A stretch of 64,000 nt of DNA from Prescottella agglutinans (lineage in GTDB: Bacteria > Actinomycetota > Actinomycetes > Mycobacteriales > Mycobacteriaceae). The stretch covers positions 248,001 to 312,000 of the forward strand of contig NZ_RKLP01000003.1 in assembly GCF_004011865.1 (NCBI RefSeq), written 5' to 3'. A program made the position numbers and the translations under genes. The notes below the pieces were generated by a model. The model did not search any database. It saw nothing but the letters and a program-made list of their open reading frames with translations, and was not told where the DNA came from. This document shows, piece after piece, positions 8,212 through 17,679 of the stretch. Each line of letters starts with the position of its first letter. The first letter of the stretch is position 1.

Positions 8212-10135
8212 TGCTCGGAGCGTCGAGCATCACCGCGCCGGCGAGCGCGTCGGGGACACCGAGTCCGTCGACGAGGGTCGCGGCGTGCGGGCGCAGCGAG
8301 CGGCAGCGCTCGTTGATGCCGCGGCGCACCGCCTTGGCGCGCTCCACCGAGAGCAGGCGGTGCTCCATGAACCACGCCTTGTCCTCGTCGATCACGGTGA
8401 GCGCGAACAGGTCACACAGATCGCCGAGCAGGTCGCGGGCCGTCTCGTCGGCGCACGCGTCGATGCCGGCGATGAACGCCTCGAGCACCACCCGGTCGAT
8501 GTGGGCGCGGGCCGCGTGCAGCACGTGGTCCTGCACGAAGTTGAAGGCGGCGAACGGGTCGTCCTCGCGCTTGCGCGCGGCCTGCAGGCGCCGTGCCGCG
8601 GTCGCGAGCAGGTACTCCTCGCGGTCCTCGAACATCGTCAACTGGGTGCCGCGGTTGAAGAGGCTGCCGTCCTCCTCGCTGTCCTGGCGGGTGTCGAGGA
8701 TCGTCTGGATGATCTGCTGTGCCGCGGTGCGCTTGCGGACAGCGTCACCGAACGCATTGGCGGCGAAGGTCATCCACTCGACCGGGCTCATCCCGCGCAC
8801 CTCGTCGGCGTACTTGGTGAGCAGTTCCTTCGCGACCAACTGGGTGAGCACCGTGTTGTCGCCCTCGAACGTGGTGAACACGTCGGAGTCGGCCTTGAGT
8901 GCCGTCAGGCGGTTCTCGGCGAGGTAGCCGGCGCCGCCGCAGGCCTCGCGGCACTCCTGGATGGCGCGGGTCGCGTGCCGGGTGTTGGCGGCCTTCAGTC
9001 CCGCCGCCCGCGACTCGAGTTCGCGTTGATCGCCCGGGTCGACCTCGGTCGCGGTCTGGATGTCGTGCATCTTCGCGACCAGTTCGTTCTGCGCGAAGCC
9101 CAGCGCGTAGGCGCGCGCGACGTGCGGCAGCAGACGCTGCTGGTGTGCGAGGTAGTCCATGATCGGGACCTCGGGATCCGGCGTGGCGTCGCTTCCGCTC
9201 GGTGCACTGAACTGCTTGCGCTGCAACGCGTACCGGGTCGCGATGGTCAGCGCCACCCGCGCCGCCGCGGCGGCCGACCCGCCCACCGTCACCCGCCCGC
9301 GCACGAGCGTGCCGAGCATCGTGAAGAAGCGGCGGTTCTTGTTCTCGATCGGCGACGAGTACACGCCGTCGGCGTCCACCGACCCGTACCGGTTGAGCAG
9401 GTTCGTGCGCGGCACCCGCACCTGGTCGAACACGATGCGGCCGTTGTCGACACCGGGCAGGCCGCCCTTGTAGCCGCAGTCCGACGTCGTCACACCCGGC
9501 AGGTCGTTGCCGTCGGCGTCCCGGATCGGCACCAGCAGGCAGTGCACCCCGTGCGACTCGTCGCCGACGACCAACTGCGCGAACACCGCGGCCGTCCGCG
9601 CGTGCTCGGCCGCGCCGCCGATGTAGTCCTTGCGCGACGACGCGGTGGGGGAGTGGACCACGAACTCGTCGGTGGCCGCGTCGTAGGTGGCGGTGGTCTC
9701 GAGGCTCTGCACGTCGCTGCCGTGCCCGGTCTCCGTCATCGCGAAGCAGCCCAGCAGGTCCAGGTCGATCATCGGACGCAGGTACTCGGCGTGATGGTCC
9801 TCGGTGCCGAGGTTCTCGATGGCGCCGCCGAACAGTCCCCACTGCACGCCGGCCTTCACCATCAGCGACAGGTCCGACATCGCCAGCATCTCGATCGCGG
9901 TCACCGCGGCGCCGGGCTCGGCCCCGCTGCCGATGTCGACACCGAAGCCGCGGTCGACGAATCCGCCGGCCGCGAGGACCCGCAGTTGCTCGAGCGTCTT
10001 CGCCCGGGCGCGGCCGAGGTCCGGGGTGTAGTGAGGTCGGAACTCGTCGGTGGAGAGGTCGACGCGGGCCTTCTCGCGCACCTCCGCCCACCGGCCGTCG
10101 AGGGTCGTCCGCAGGGAATCCGCCGTGGTCGCCAT
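8198..10135 (-). CDS. Acyl-CoA dehydrogenase / acyl-CoA oxidase family protein
   Basis: A 645-residue flavoprotein that should introduce a trans-2 double bond into acyl-CoA. The length and the split architecture (dehydrogenase core plus a C-terminal ~200-residue helical domain) resemble acyl-CoA oxidases more than ordinary ~400-residue FadE proteins. Visible landmarks are CFAMTETGHGSDVQSLETTA (FAD/substrate segment), VRVPRTNLLNRYG, TRYALQRKQF and the flavin-interacting stretch IQECREACGGAGY near residue 400. ATG at 10135 is chosen because TACGTT lies 6 bases upstream as a leaderless -10; the frame remains open upstream but looks non-coding. It is divergent from hemL. Substrate chain length cannot be told. 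Confidence 0.88.
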   Translation of the reverse strand: MATTADSLRTTLDGRWAEVREKARVDLSTDEFRPHYTPDLGRARAKTLEQLRVLAAGGFVDRGFGVDIGSGAEPGAAVTAIEMLAMSDLSLMVKAGVQWGLFGGAIENLGTEDHHAEYLRPMIDLDLLGCFAMTETGHGSDVQSLETTATYDAATDEFVVHSPTASSRKDYIGGAAEHARTAAVFAQLVVGDESHGVHCLLVPIRDADGNDLPGVTTSDCGYKGGLPGVDNGRIVFDQVRVPRTNLLNRYGSVDADGVYSSPIENKNRRFFTMLGTLVRGRVTVGGSAAAAARVALTIATRYALQRKQFSAPSGSDATPDPEVPIMDYLAHQQRLLPHVARAYALGFAQNELVAKMHDIQTATEVDPGDQRELESRAAGLKAANTRHATRAIQECREACGGAGYLAENRLTALKADSDVFTTFEGDNTVLTQLVAKELLTKYADEVRGMSPVEWMTFAANAFGDAVRKRTAAQQIIQTILDTRQDSEEDGSLFNRGTQLTMFEDREEYLLATAARRLQAARKREDDPFAAFNFVQDHVLHAARAHIDRVVLEAFIAGIDACADETARDLLGDLCDLFALTVIDEDKAWFMEHRLLSVERAKAVRRGINERCRSLRPHAATLVDGLGVPDALAGAVMLDAPSTDGR

Positions 10136-10283
10136 GTTCCGAACGTAGTGCGGGCAGGCGCGTCCTGCTGGGGAACGGTCCGGCGCCCGACCTGCGCGAA
10201 CGGACACGCCGACGCGATGTGATTCCGGCCACCTCCTACACCCTGTCGTTGGCAAATTCGACAGAACTGGGACACTGGAAGCC
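10136..10283. promoter_or_regulatory. Divergent promoter region between acyl-CoA dehydrogenase gene and hemL
   Basis: On the minus strand TACGTT (10147-10142) ends 6 bases before the ATG at 10135. On the plus strand TTGGCA (10249-10254) and GACACT (10271-10276) are 16 bases apart, and the -10 element ends 7 bases before the hemL GTG. Both transcripts could be leaderless. The boxes are assigned by eye. Confidence 0.45.
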
Positions 10284-11618
10284 GTGACTGCTGCCTCCAG
10301 CGGGTCCGGCTCGGGACCCGATCTTCGCGACGCTCGTTCCGCCCAGCTCTTCGACCGGGCGTCCAAGGTCATCCCCGGAGGCGTCAACTCCCCGGTCCGC
10401 GCTTTCGGTTCCGTCGGCGGTGCACCCCGTTTCATCGAGAAGGCCTCCGGCTACACGCTCACCGACGTCGACGGCAACGACTACGTCGATCTGGTGTGCT
10501 CGTGGGGCCCGATGATCCTCGGCCACGCGCACCCGGCCGTCGTCGAGGCCGTGCAGAAGGCCGCCACCACCGGGCTGTCGTTCGGTGCCCCCACCGAGGG
10601 CGAGATCGCGCTCGCCGAGGAGATCGTCTCCCGCGTCGCCCCCGTCGAACAGGTCCGCCTGGTCAACTCTGGCACCGAGGCCACCATGAGCGCGGTCCGC
10701 CTGGCCCGCGGCTTCACCGGCCGCTCCAAGATCGTCAAGTTCTCCGGCTGCTACCACGGCCACGTCGACGCGCTGCTCGCCGACGCGGGCTCGGGCCTGG
10801 CCACGTTCGGCCTGCCCACCTCGCCCGGCGTGACCGGCGCGCAGGCCGAGGACACCATCGTCGTGCCCTACAACGACCTCGAGGCCGTGCGCGCCGCGTT
10901 CGCCGCGAACCCCGGCGAGATCGCGTGCGTCATCACCGAGGCCGCCGCCGGTAACATGGGCGCGGTCGCGCCGCTGCCCGGCTTCAACGAGGGCCTGCGC
11001 GCCCTCACCACCGAGCACGGCGCGCTGCTGATCATGGACGAGGTCATGACCGGCTTCCGCGTCAGCCGCTCCGGTTGGTTCGGCCGCGACGGCGTCGCCG
11101 GCGACCTCTACACGTTCGGCAAGGTCATGAGCGGCGGCCTCCCCGCCGCCGCGTTCGGCGGTCGCGCCGACGTCATGGCCAAGCTGGCCCCGGCGGGCCC
11201 CGTCTACCAGGCCGGCACGCTGTCGGGTAACCCCGTCGCCGTCGCCGCCGGGCTGGCGAACCTGCGCGCCGCCGACGACGCCGTGTACGCGGCGCTCGAA
11301 CGCAACGCGCAGACCCTCGGCACGCTGCTGGGCGACGCGCTCACCGCGGAGGGCGTGCCGCACCGCGTCCAGTACGCCGGCACCCTCGTCAGCGTGTTCT
11401 TCACCGAGAACCCCGTCACCAACTATGCGGAGGCCAAGGCCGCCGACACGTGGCGGTTCCCCGATTTCTTCCACGCCCTGCTCTCGCGCGGCATCTACGC
11501 GCCGCCGAGCGCGTTCGAGGCGTGGTTCGTGTCGTCCGCTCTCGACGACGACGCCTTCTCGAAGATCGCCGACGCCGCGCCCCACGCGGCCAAGGCTGCC
11601 GCCGCCGCCAAGCACTGA
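10284..11618 (+). CDS. hemL: Glutamate-1-semialdehyde 2,1-aminomutase
   Basis: A 444-residue PLP enzyme of the C5 haem pathway that converts glutamate-1-semialdehyde to 5-aminolevulinate, the substrate of the HemB encoded at the start of the window. The PLP lysine is Lys280 in [10 protein letters not shown]. Other family segments are [35 protein letters not shown] and the cofactor aspartate in [12 protein letters not shown]. The GTG start at 10284 lacks a clear Shine-Dalgarno but follows a possible -10. A histidine-phosphatase gene and the cytochrome c maturation genes follow closely in the same orientation, linking haem supply with haem attachment. Confidence 0.97.
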   Translation: MTAASSGSGSGPDLRDARSAQLFDRASKVIPGGVNSPVRAFGSVGGAPRFIEKASGYTLTDVDGNDYVDLVCSWGPMILGHAHPAVVEAVQKAATTGLSFGAPTEGEIALAEEIVSRVAPVEQVRLVNSGTEATMSAVRLARGFTGRSKIVKFSGCYHGHVDALLADAGSGLATFGLPTSPGVTGAQAEDTIVVPYNDLEAVRAAFAANPGEIACVITEAAAGNMGAVAPLPGFNEGLRALTTEHGALLIMDEVMTGFRVSRSGWFGRDGVAGDLYTFGKVMSGGLPAAAFGGRADVMAKLAPAGPVYQAGTLSGNPVAVAAGLANLRAADDAVYAALERNAQTLGTLLGDALTAEGVPHRVQYAGTLVSVFFTENPVTNYAEAKAADTWRFPDFFHALLSRGIYAPPSAFEAWFVSSALDDDAFSKIADAAPHAAKAAAAAKH

Positions 11619-11651
11619 CCCACCGAACCACAGCGAACAGGGACGACTACC

Positions 11652-12329
11652 GTGACCGACGCCGACAACGCGAGCGCTGCCGACATCTCCGACAACTCCG
11701 ACACCCGGACCATCGTTCACGTGCTCCGGCACGGTGAGGTGCACAACCCGGGAGGCATCCTCTACGGACGCCTCCCGAACTTCCGGCTGTCGGTGACCGG
11801 TGAGTCGCAGGCCCGCGCCGTCGCCTCGGCGCTCGCGGAGCACGACATCACGCACGTCGTCGCGTCGCCGCTGCAGCGGGCGCAGGAGACGGCCGCGCCG
11901 ATCGCCGAGAAGCACGGTCTGCAGATCGTGACCGACGCCAACCTCATCGAGGCCGCGAACGACTTCGAGGGCCTCAAGGTGGCCGTCGGCGACGGTGCGC
12001 TGCGCCGGCCCCGGCACTGGTGGAAGCTGCGCGACCCGTTCACCCCGTCGTGGGGCGAGCCGTACCTGCAGATCGCGCACCGCATGCTCGCGGCCGTCAA
12101 CACCGCCCGCGTCGCCGCCGTCGGCCACGAGGCCGTGTGCGTGAGCCACCAGTTGCCGGTGTGGACACTGCGTCGCTTCCTGCAGGGCGAGCGGCTGTGG
12201 CACGACCCGCGCAACCGGCAGTGCGGTCTCGCCTCCCTGACGTCGCTGGTCTACGAGGGCGACACGCTCGTCGACATCGTCTACTCCGAGCCGGCCGGTG
12301 CGTCGGACCCCAGGGTGACCGGCGCATGA
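11652..12329 (+). CDS. Histidine phosphatase (phosphoglycerate-mutase-like) family protein
   Basis: A 225-residue protein with the phosphohistidine motif LRHGEV (His near residue 26), LTVTGESQA-like LSVTGESQARAVA, SPLQRAQETA and the second catalytic His in AVCVSHQLPV. The branch includes phosphatases of varied or unknown substrate; true glycolytic mutase activity is unlikely given the context. The GTG start at 11652 follows AGGGA at 11639-11643. Its stop overlaps the start of the thioredoxin-like gene (ATGA). The same gene lies between hemL and the ccs genes in mycobacteria. Confidence 0.88.
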   Translation: MTDADNASAADISDNSDTRTIVHVLRHGEVHNPGGILYGRLPNFRLSVTGESQARAVASALAEHDITHVVASPLQRAQETAAPIAEKHGLQIVTDANLIEAANDFEGLKVAVGDGALRRPRHWWKLRDPFTPSWGEPYLQIAHRMLAAVNTARVAAVGHEAVCVSHQLPVWTLRRFLQGERLWHDPRNRQCGLASLTSLVYEGDTLVDIVYSEPAGASDPRVTGA

Positions 12330-12943
12330 AGTTCCCATCCCTCCGGTTGGCGGCTGCGGCATGCACGCTGGTCGTCGCCGCGACCGTCGCCGGCTGTGCC
12401 GGTGGCGACGACGCTGTCGTGCAGGGCGGCGGGTCGTTCGTCTTCGTCTCGCCCGGCGGCAAGACCGAACTGTTCTACGATCCGCCGTCCGAGCGCGGCA
12501 CCGTCGGCAACGTCTCCGGACCCGACCTGATGACCGAGGGCAAGACCACGTCGCTGTCGGATTTCGAGGGCCAGGTCGTGGTGCTCAACGTGTGGGGTCA
12601 GTGGTGCGGGCCCTGCCGCGGTGAAGCCGACGACCTCGAAGAGGTCTACGAGAACACCAAGGACCTCGGGGTCCAGTTCCTCGGCGTCAACGTCCGCGAC
12701 CACACCAAGAACAAGGCGCAGGACTTCGTCGTCAACTACAACGTGACCTATCCGTCCATCTACGACCCGGAGATGCGGACGCTGCTCACCCTCGGCAAGA
12801 ACTACCCGACCAGCGTGATCCCGACGACGATCGTGCTGGACCGCCAGCACCGCGTCGCCGCCGTGTACCTCAAGGAACTGCTGGCGAGCGATCTGCAGCC
12901 CGTGGTCGAGCGGATCGCGCAGGAACCGCAGGACCAGGGATGA
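12326..12943 (+). CDS. resA: Thioredoxin-like lipoprotein for cytochrome c maturation (ResA/TlpA type)
   Basis: A 205-residue extracytoplasmic thiol-disulfide oxidoreductase. Residues 1-24 form a lipoprotein signal with lipobox VAGC (Cys24), and the thioredoxin active site is WCGPC with Cys94 and Cys97. The cis-proline loop is [11 protein letters not shown]. In system II it keeps apocytochrome c CXXCH cysteines reduced for haem attachment, itself reduced through CcdA, encoded next. Both gene boundaries overlap (ATGA before and after), so it lies in a tightly coupled operon. Confidence 0.93.
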   Translation: MKFPSLRLAAAACTLVVAATVAGCAGGDDAVVQGGGSFVFVSPGGKTELFYDPPSERGTVGNVSGPDLMTEGKTTSLSDFEGQVVVLNVWGQWCGPCRGEADDLEEVYENTKDLGVQFLGVNVRDHTKNKAQDFVVNYNVTYPSIYDPEMRTLLTLGKNYPTSVIPTTIVLDRQHRVAAVYLKELLASDLQPVVERIAQEPQDQG

Positions 12944-13767
12944 CGACCGACACGATCCTGTTGGCGAGCGTCGGCGAGACGTTCCAGACCACCGCCTCGA
13001 CCGGGCCGCTGCTGCTCGCGCTCGGCGCCTGCCTGCTCGCCGGTCTGGTGTCGTTCGCGTCGCCGTGCGTCGTGCCGCTCGTCCCCGGCTACCTGTCGTA
13101 CCTGGCCGGAGTGGTCGGCGCCGACGCGCCCGCCGTCACCGCGACCGAGGCGCAGACCCGGACCAAGACCATCCGCGACGGGCGCCTGCGCGTCGCGGGC
13201 GCCGCGGGACTGTTCGTGGCCGGATTCACCGTCGTCTTCGTGCTCGCCACCGCGACGGTGTTCGGCGCCATCGAGGCGCTCACGATCAACCGGGAAGTGC
13301 TCCAGCGGGTCGGCGGCGTCGTCACGATCGTGATGGGTCTGGCGTTCGTGGGGCTGATCCCGGCGCTGCAGAAGGACACCCGGTTCGCGCCGAAGCAGGT
13401 GTCCGGACTGATCGGCGCTCCGCTGCTCGGCGGGGTGTTCGCACTCGGCTGGACGCCGTGCCTGGGTCCGACGCTCGCCGGTGTGATGTCGGTGGCTGCC
13501 GGCACCGAGGGGGCGACCGCGGTCCGCGGCGTGGCCCTCATCGTCGCCTACTGCCTGGGCCTGGGCCTGCCGTTCGTCCTGGTGGCGCTCGGATCGGCGC
13601 GGGCACTGCGCGGCGTCGGCTGGCTGCGCCGCAACAGCCGGACGATTCAGATCTTCGGCGGAATCTTGTTGATCATGGTCGGTATCGCACTGGTCACCGG
13701 CGCGTGGGACCAGTTCGTCGGCTGGATCCGCGACGCGTTCATCACGGAGGTGGTCCTGCCGATATGA
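12940..13767 (+). CDS. ccdA: Cytochrome c biogenesis membrane thiol transporter CcdA
   Basis: A 275-residue integral membrane protein with about six helices. It moves electrons from cytoplasmic thioredoxin to the outside to reduce ResA. The two redox cysteines are in [15 protein letters not shown] and [10 protein letters not shown], each next to a conserved proline. The ATG overlaps the resA stop and its own stop overlaps the resB start (ATGA both times). Length and motifs are normal for the family. Confidence 0.95.
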   Translation: MTTDTILLASVGETFQTTASTGPLLLALGACLLAGLVSFASPCVVPLVPGYLSYLAGVVGADAPAVTATEAQTRTKTIRDGRLRVAGAAGLFVAGFTVVFVLATATVFGAIEALTINREVLQRVGGVVTIVMGLAFVGLIPALQKDTRFAPKQVSGLIGAPLLGGVFALGWTPCLGPTLAGVMSVAAGTEGATAVRGVALIVAYCLGLGLPFVLVALGSARALRGVGWLRRNSRTIQIFGGILLIMVGIALVTGAWDQFVGWIRDAFITEVVLPI

Positions 13768-15443
13768 CGGATCGAGACACACTGACAGCCGACGCTGCAC
13801 CCGCCGAGGCCGAAGCGCCGCGGCCGCCGCGCCAGTCGCCGCTCGGCCGCGTCGTCGCCGCAATCCGCAACGTCTGGCGTGGGCTGACGTCGATGCGGAC
13901 TGCGCTGGTGCTGCTGTTCCTGCTGGCGCTCGCCGCGATCCCCGGCGCGCTGCTGCCGCAACGCAGCCTCAACGAGAGCAAGGTCAACGAGTACATCGCG
14001 AACCGGCCGACGCTCGGTCCGATCATGGACAAGCTGGAACTGTTCGACGTGTTCGGCAGCTTCTGGTTCACCGCGATCTACGTGCTGCTGTTCATCTCGC
14101 TGGTCGGCTGCATCGTCCCGCGCTGCGTCGAGTACGCCAAGGCGCTGCGCTCCAAGCCCGTCGCGGCCCCGCGCAACCTGGGCCGGCTCCCGCACCACCA
14201 CGTCGCGACCGTCGACGAGGACCCCGAGTCCGTCGCCGCGCGGGTGCGGAAGCAGCTTCGGGGCTGGCGCGTCGAGCAGCGGGTCGGCGGCGAGCGCGCC
14301 AAGCACCCGGGCGAGATCACGCTCTCGGCGGAGAAGGGGTTCCTGCGCGAGGCCGGAAACCTGGTCTTCCACCTGTCGCTCGTGGCGCTGCTCGTTTCGA
14401 TCGCGGTCGGCAAGATCTTCAGCTACGAGGGCAACGTGATCGTCGTCGCCGACGACAACTCGGGCCTGTGCACCACCTCGCCGGCGGTCTTCGACACGTT
14501 CCGGCCCGGACTCGCGTCGGACGGCACCGGCCTGAGGCCTCTGTGCGTCCGCGTCGAGGACTTCTCCGCCGACTACCTCGACAACGGTCAGGCCGAGATG
14601 TTCCGGTCGAACATCTCGTACCAGGCGGGCGAGGACATCGAGACGAACACCTGGCGGCAGACGGAGCTGCGGGTCAACCATCCGCTGCGCGTCGCGGGTG
14701 ACCGCGTCTACCTGCAGGGCCACGGGTACGCCCCCACCTTCACGGTGACGTTCCCGAACGGTGAGTCCCGCACCGAGACGCTGCAGTGGCAGCCCGACGA
14801 CGCGACGACGTTCCTGTCGAGCGGCGCGATGCGGTTCGACCCGCCCGGCGGCATGTACCCGAACGAGGACGAGCGGCGCAAGAATCAGATCGCGATCGAG
14901 GGCCTGTTCGCGCCGACCGCGGTGTTCCACGGCAGCCTGCTGTCGTCGGGCTACCCGGCCATGAACGATCCGGCCGTCGCGATCGACATCTACAAGGGCG
15001 ACACCGGCCTCGACACCGGTCTTCCGCAGAACCTGTTCTCGCTCAACAAGGAACTGGTGAACCAGGGCCGGTTGGTGAAGCAGGAGCGGGTGAACCTGTT
15101 CCCCGGTGAGAGCAAGACCCTCGCCGACGGCACCCAGGTTCGCTTCGACGGCGCCGTCGACTTCGTCAACCTGCAGGTCTCGCACGACCCCGCGCAGCAG
15201 TGGGTGCTGGTGTCGGCCCTCGTGATGATGGGCGGCCTGCTTGTCTCGCTGGTCGTCAAGCGTCGCCGGGTCTGGGTACGGATCTACCCCGCGAAGGATC
15301 CCGACACCGTGTCGGCTACATTGACCGAGGGTGAACGACGTACGGTAGTAGAGCTCGGCGGGCTTGCCCGGACGGATCAGGCCGGCTGGGGCGACGAGTT
15401 CGATCGACTGCGCACCCGCCTTCTGGGTGACGGCACGGCATAA
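13764..15443 (+). CDS. resB: Cytochrome c biogenesis protein ResB (Ccs1)
   Basis: A 559-residue partner of CcsB in the system II haem lyase complex. After a cytosolic N-terminus (about 45 residues, Ala/Pro/Arg-rich) come helices near residues 50-70 and 98-118, a third near 205-225, then a large extracytoplasmic domain of about 270 residues, and a last helix near residue 490. The N-terminal signature [23 protein letters not shown] is typical. The ATG overlaps ccdA. A 37-base gap containing the ccsB ribosome site follows. Confidence 0.94.
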   Translation: MTDRDTLTADAAPAEAEAPRPPRQSPLGRVVAAIRNVWRGLTSMRTALVLLFLLALAAIPGALLPQRSLNESKVNEYIANRPTLGPIMDKLELFDVFGSFWFTAIYVLLFISLVGCIVPRCVEYAKALRSKPVAAPRNLGRLPHHHVATVDEDPESVAARVRKQLRGWRVEQRVGGERAKHPGEITLSAEKGFLREAGNLVFHLSLVALLVSIAVGKIFSYEGNVIVVADDNSGLCTTSPAVFDTFRPGLASDGTGLRPLCVRVEDFSADYLDNGQAEMFRSNISYQAGEDIETNTWRQTELRVNHPLRVAGDRVYLQGHGYAPTFTVTFPNGESRTETLQWQPDDATTFLSSGAMRFDPPGGMYPNEDERRKNQIAIEGLFAPTAVFHGSLLSSGYPAMNDPAVAIDIYKGDTGLDTGLPQNLFSLNKELVNQGRLVKQERVNLFPGESKTLADGTQVRFDGAVDFVNLQVSHDPAQQWVLVSALVMMGGLLVSLVVKRRRVWVRIYPAKDPDTVSATLTEGERRTVVELGGLARTDQAGWGDEFDRLRTRLLGDGTA

Positions 15444-15480
15444 CGGACAACACGAGCGCGCAAGCGCAGGAGATGAATTC

Positions 15481-16449
15481 ATGACGATCAACGAGACACT
15501 CGCTCGCTACAGCGACTGGTCGTTCGAGTCGGCGTTTGCGATCTACGTGCTGGCCACGGTGCTGCTGATCGCGCGGTACGCGTCGATGCGTGCCCGCGAG
15601 GTGCAGGAGCGCGAGCTCGTGACCGCAGGCGGCGGTCCGGTCGCCACCGAGTCACAGGCCCCGGGCCGGGTTGTCGAGCAGCCTGGCAAGACGTGGTCCG
15701 AGAAGCTCGGCGGCATGGGCTACGCCCTACTGGTCGTCGGCATCGTGCTGCACATCACCTCGATCGTGCTGCGCGGTCTGGCGACCGAACGCTTCCCGCT
15801 CGGCAACATGTACGAGTTCGTCACGATGGCGTGCGCCGCCGCGGTGATCGCGGGCATCGTCGCACTGCGCAAGACCACGGACCTGTTCGTGTTCCTGCTG
15901 GTTCCGGTGCTGGTCCTGATGTTCCTCGCGGCGACCGTGCTCTACGCGGACGCGGCACCGGTGGTTCCGGCGCTCAAGTCGTTCTGGCTGCCGATCCACG
16001 TCACGATCATCAGCGTCGGCAGCGGCATCTTCATGGTCTCCGGCGTCGCGAGCATGCTGTTCCTGTACCGCATCCGGTTCCCGAAGGGCGAGGAGAGCAC
16101 CGGCCCGTTCGGCAAGCTGGCGCAGCGTCTGCCCGACGCGCAGACCCTCGACCGTCTCGCCTACAAGACGACGATCGTCGCGTTCCCGCTGTTCGGTGCC
16201 GGCATCATCCTGGGCGCGATCTGGGCCGAGGCGGCCTGGGGGCGGTTCTGGGGCTGGGACCCCAAAGAGACCGTCTCCTTCATCGCGTGGGTCATCTACG
16301 CGGCCTACCTGCACGCGCGTGCGACGTCGGGTTGGCGCGACACGAAGGCCGCATGGATCAACGTCGCCGGCTTCGTGGCGATGCTGTTCAACCTGTTCAT
16401 CATCAACATGGTGGTCTCGGGCCTGCACTCCTACGCCGGCCTGAACTGA
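15481..16449 (+). CDS. ccsB: Cytochrome c biogenesis protein CcsB (ResC/CcsA family haem handling protein)
   Basis: A 322-residue polytopic membrane protein that exports and presents haem for attachment to apocytochrome c. The haem-binding WWD-type motif is clear (WGRFWGWDPKETVSF), and conserved histidines appear in VVGIVLHITSIVLRG and IHVTIISVGS, with a third in GLHSYAG. The ATG at 15481 has an AGGAGAT ribosome site 7 bases upstream. It is the last gene of the hemL-resA-ccdA-resB-ccsB unit, and a strong inverted repeat follows 9 bases after the stop. Confidence 0.96.
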   Translation: MTINETLARYSDWSFESAFAIYVLATVLLIARYASMRAREVQERELVTAGGGPVATESQAPGRVVEQPGKTWSEKLGGMGYALLVVGIVLHITSIVLRGLATERFPLGNMYEFVTMACAAAVIAGIVALRKTTDLFVFLLVPVLVLMFLAATVLYADAAPVVPALKSFWLPIHVTIISVGSGIFMVSGVASMLFLYRIRFPKGEESTGPFGKLAQRLPDAQTLDRLAYKTTIVAFPLFGAGIILGAIWAEAAWGRFWGWDPKETVSFIAWVIYAAYLHARATSGWRDTKAAWINVAGFVAMLFNLFIINMVVSGLHSYAGLN

Positions 16450-16457
16450 CGCCCTGC

Positions 16458-16512
16458 ACAGCTGAAGGGGCCCTTCATGCGCTGACGGCGTGTGAAGGGC
16501 CCCTTCAGCTGT
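16458..16512 (+). terminator. 20-bp perfect inverted repeat after ccsB; each arm nearly self-palindromic
   Basis: The arm at 16458-16477 is perfectly complementary to 16493-16512, with a 15-base loop. Within each arm TGAAGGGGCCCTTCA (or its complement) can also fold on itself, so one long or two short hairpins are possible. It lies 9 bases after the ccsB stop and is probably the operon terminator, but no T-run follows. The form is also compatible with a small intergenic repeat element. Confidence 0.65.
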
Positions 16513-16558
16513 AGGGGCCGGGCGACCGGGGCCGGGTAGCGGTGTCCCGGTAACGAGA

Positions 16559-16590
16559 AACGGTCGCCGTGCATCTGCACGGCGACCGTT
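16559..16590 (-). terminator. Perfect hairpin terminator for the minus-strand small gene
   Basis: AACGGTCGCCGTGCA (16559-16573) pairs perfectly with 16576-16590 around a 2-base gap. Reading the minus strand, the stem is followed by TTTCTCG, a short T-rich tail. It lies 110 bases beyond the stop of the minus-strand gene at 16700-16930. Confidence 0.6.
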
Positions 16591-16699
16591 GTCGAATCCG
16601 TATTGCCTGTCCGATTCGTCCCGCTCGATGGCGGACGCACAGCCTCGTCCTGCCCTCCGCCCGCGCGCTGACCAGTGCCCGCCTTCGCGCGGGCTCCCG

Positions 16700-16930
16700 T
16701 CAGTTCTCCGGGTCGGTGGGGGTGTCGGTTCCGGGACGTGGCCCCGACTGTCGGCGGTGGTTCTCACGATCCACACGCCACAGGAACTCGGGGTCGTCGT
16801 CCGGTCCGACGACTCTGCCGACCTTGCTGTCGCTACCGCCTCGGACTGCGGTGGTGGCGGTCGGGCCGAACGCCTTCCAGAAAAGGACAGCGAGCGTAAC
16901 CAGGCCGATGAACGCCAGTAGGTAGATCAC
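16700..16930 (-). CDS. Small single-span membrane protein (76 aa), unknown function
   Basis: One N-terminal transmembrane helix (residues 1-22, starting after the initiator with IYLLAFIGLVTLAVLFW) is followed by a polar, charged tail of about 50 residues ending in Pro/Asp/Glu-rich sequence. The GTG at 16930 has an excellent AGGAGG site with 6-base spacing, which makes it a convincing gene. Short proteins of this form occur beside the ccs genes and bldC in related genomes. I do not know a function. It has its own promoter space toward bldC and a hairpin terminator at 16590-16559. Confidence 0.75.
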   Translation of the reverse strand: MIYLLAFIGLVTLAVLFWKAFGPTATTAVRGGSDSKVGRVVGPDDDPEFLWRVDRENHRRQSGPRPGTDTPTDPEN

Positions 16931-17011
16931 GGTGCACCTCCTGTTACGAGGGTAGCCGTGTCCGGGGCGACCGGGTATCTACCTGGCGGACGTCCAGTCG
17001 GACCTCACCGA

Positions 17012-17224
17012 TCAGGAGTGATGAGCTTCGGTGGTCAGGGACGAGAGCAGCGCCATCACCTCGGCCTCACGGAACCTCCGGTGTCCTCCGGGGGTGCGCA
17101 GAGATCCGAGCCGGCCGGCGTGCGCCCAACGCGTGACGGTCTTGGGGTCGACATGGAACAGTGCGGCGACCTGGCCCGGGGTCAGCAGGGCTTCCTTGGC
17201 GCCGTTATAGGTGGGTGCGCTCAT
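17012..17224 (-). CDS. bldC: BldC-family MerR-like developmental regulator
   Basis: A 70-residue protein consisting of one MerR-type winged helix-turn-helix without a sensor domain: LLTPGQVAALFHVDPKTVTRWAHAGRLGSLRTPGGHRRFREAEV. BldC proteins bind direct repeats cooperatively and control development in Streptomyces; in non-sporulating actinobacteria the targets are unclear. ATG at 17224 has GGAGG just upstream and gives the usual length; the frame is open for 27 more residues to 17305, but that extension is not family-like. A long intergenic region upstream carries repeated TCGGAC motifs. Confidence 0.92.
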   Translation of the reverse strand: MSAPTYNGAKEALLTPGQVAALFHVDPKTVTRWAHAGRLGSLRTPGGHRRFREAEVMALLSSLTTEAHHS

Positions 17225-17679
17225 CGATCCTCCAAGTTTCGGGGCCGACCACTCGATCGGCCGGGGAGATTCGGGACCGGTTCGTTTGTCGACCGGCTCC
17301 GACATAGTGGCACCACACCCCCCAGGTACTCGAACAATCTAAAGTTGGTAAAGGGGAGGTAATAGACAAATCGGACTAGTCGGACCCCGATGTCTCGGCT
17401 GGGTATACGAATTCGGCGATCCGGGTACGAACCGGGCCGACTGCCCCTAGGGTGGGGCCCGCCTGCGCTGGGCGTAGTAGTCCGATCCGACCGCCGAATC
17501 TGCAGTCGGACCCACCGTCGAGACGCGCCGAAGTCGACCGTCCGGGTGGAATTCGAGAGGTACCGGGTAGTGAATCGTCACTCTGCGTTCCGGCCCCGTT
17601 GATCTTCCGATCCGTGGGACCGTGCGCCATCGACCGGCGTTCTCGCAGGCCGCCGTGCGGCGGTCGGTACCCTGGTCGT
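17225..17679. promoter_or_regulatory. 455-base divergent intergenic region upstream of bldC with repeated TCGGAC
   Basis: No gene is seen. TCGGAC occurs at 17371-17376, 17380-17385 and 17506-17511, and its complement GTCCGA at 17480-17485. The first pair are direct repeats 9 bases apart. A minus-strand TAGATT (17341-17336) could be a bldC -10. On the plus strand TACCCT (17668-17673) ends 6 bases before the next GTG and is a likely leaderless promoter for 17680-18033. Confidence 0.5.

Noticed and set aside
8183-10222. A 679-residue plus-strand frame opposite the acyl-CoA dehydrogenase gene
   Set aside because: The minus strand has strong family motifs; the antisense frame is Arg/His/Val-rich without domains.
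10236-12362. A 708-residue minus-strand frame opposite hemL and the phosphatase gene
   Set aside because: Same reason: antisense to well-supported genes and compositionally artificial.
13647-15491. A 614-residue minus-strand frame opposite resB
   Set aside because: resB has coupled start, membrane helices and family motifs; the antisense frame has none.
17225-17305. An N-terminal extension of bldC of 27 residues
   Set aside because: The ATG at 17224 has GGAGG and gives the standard BldC length; the extension is not family-like.
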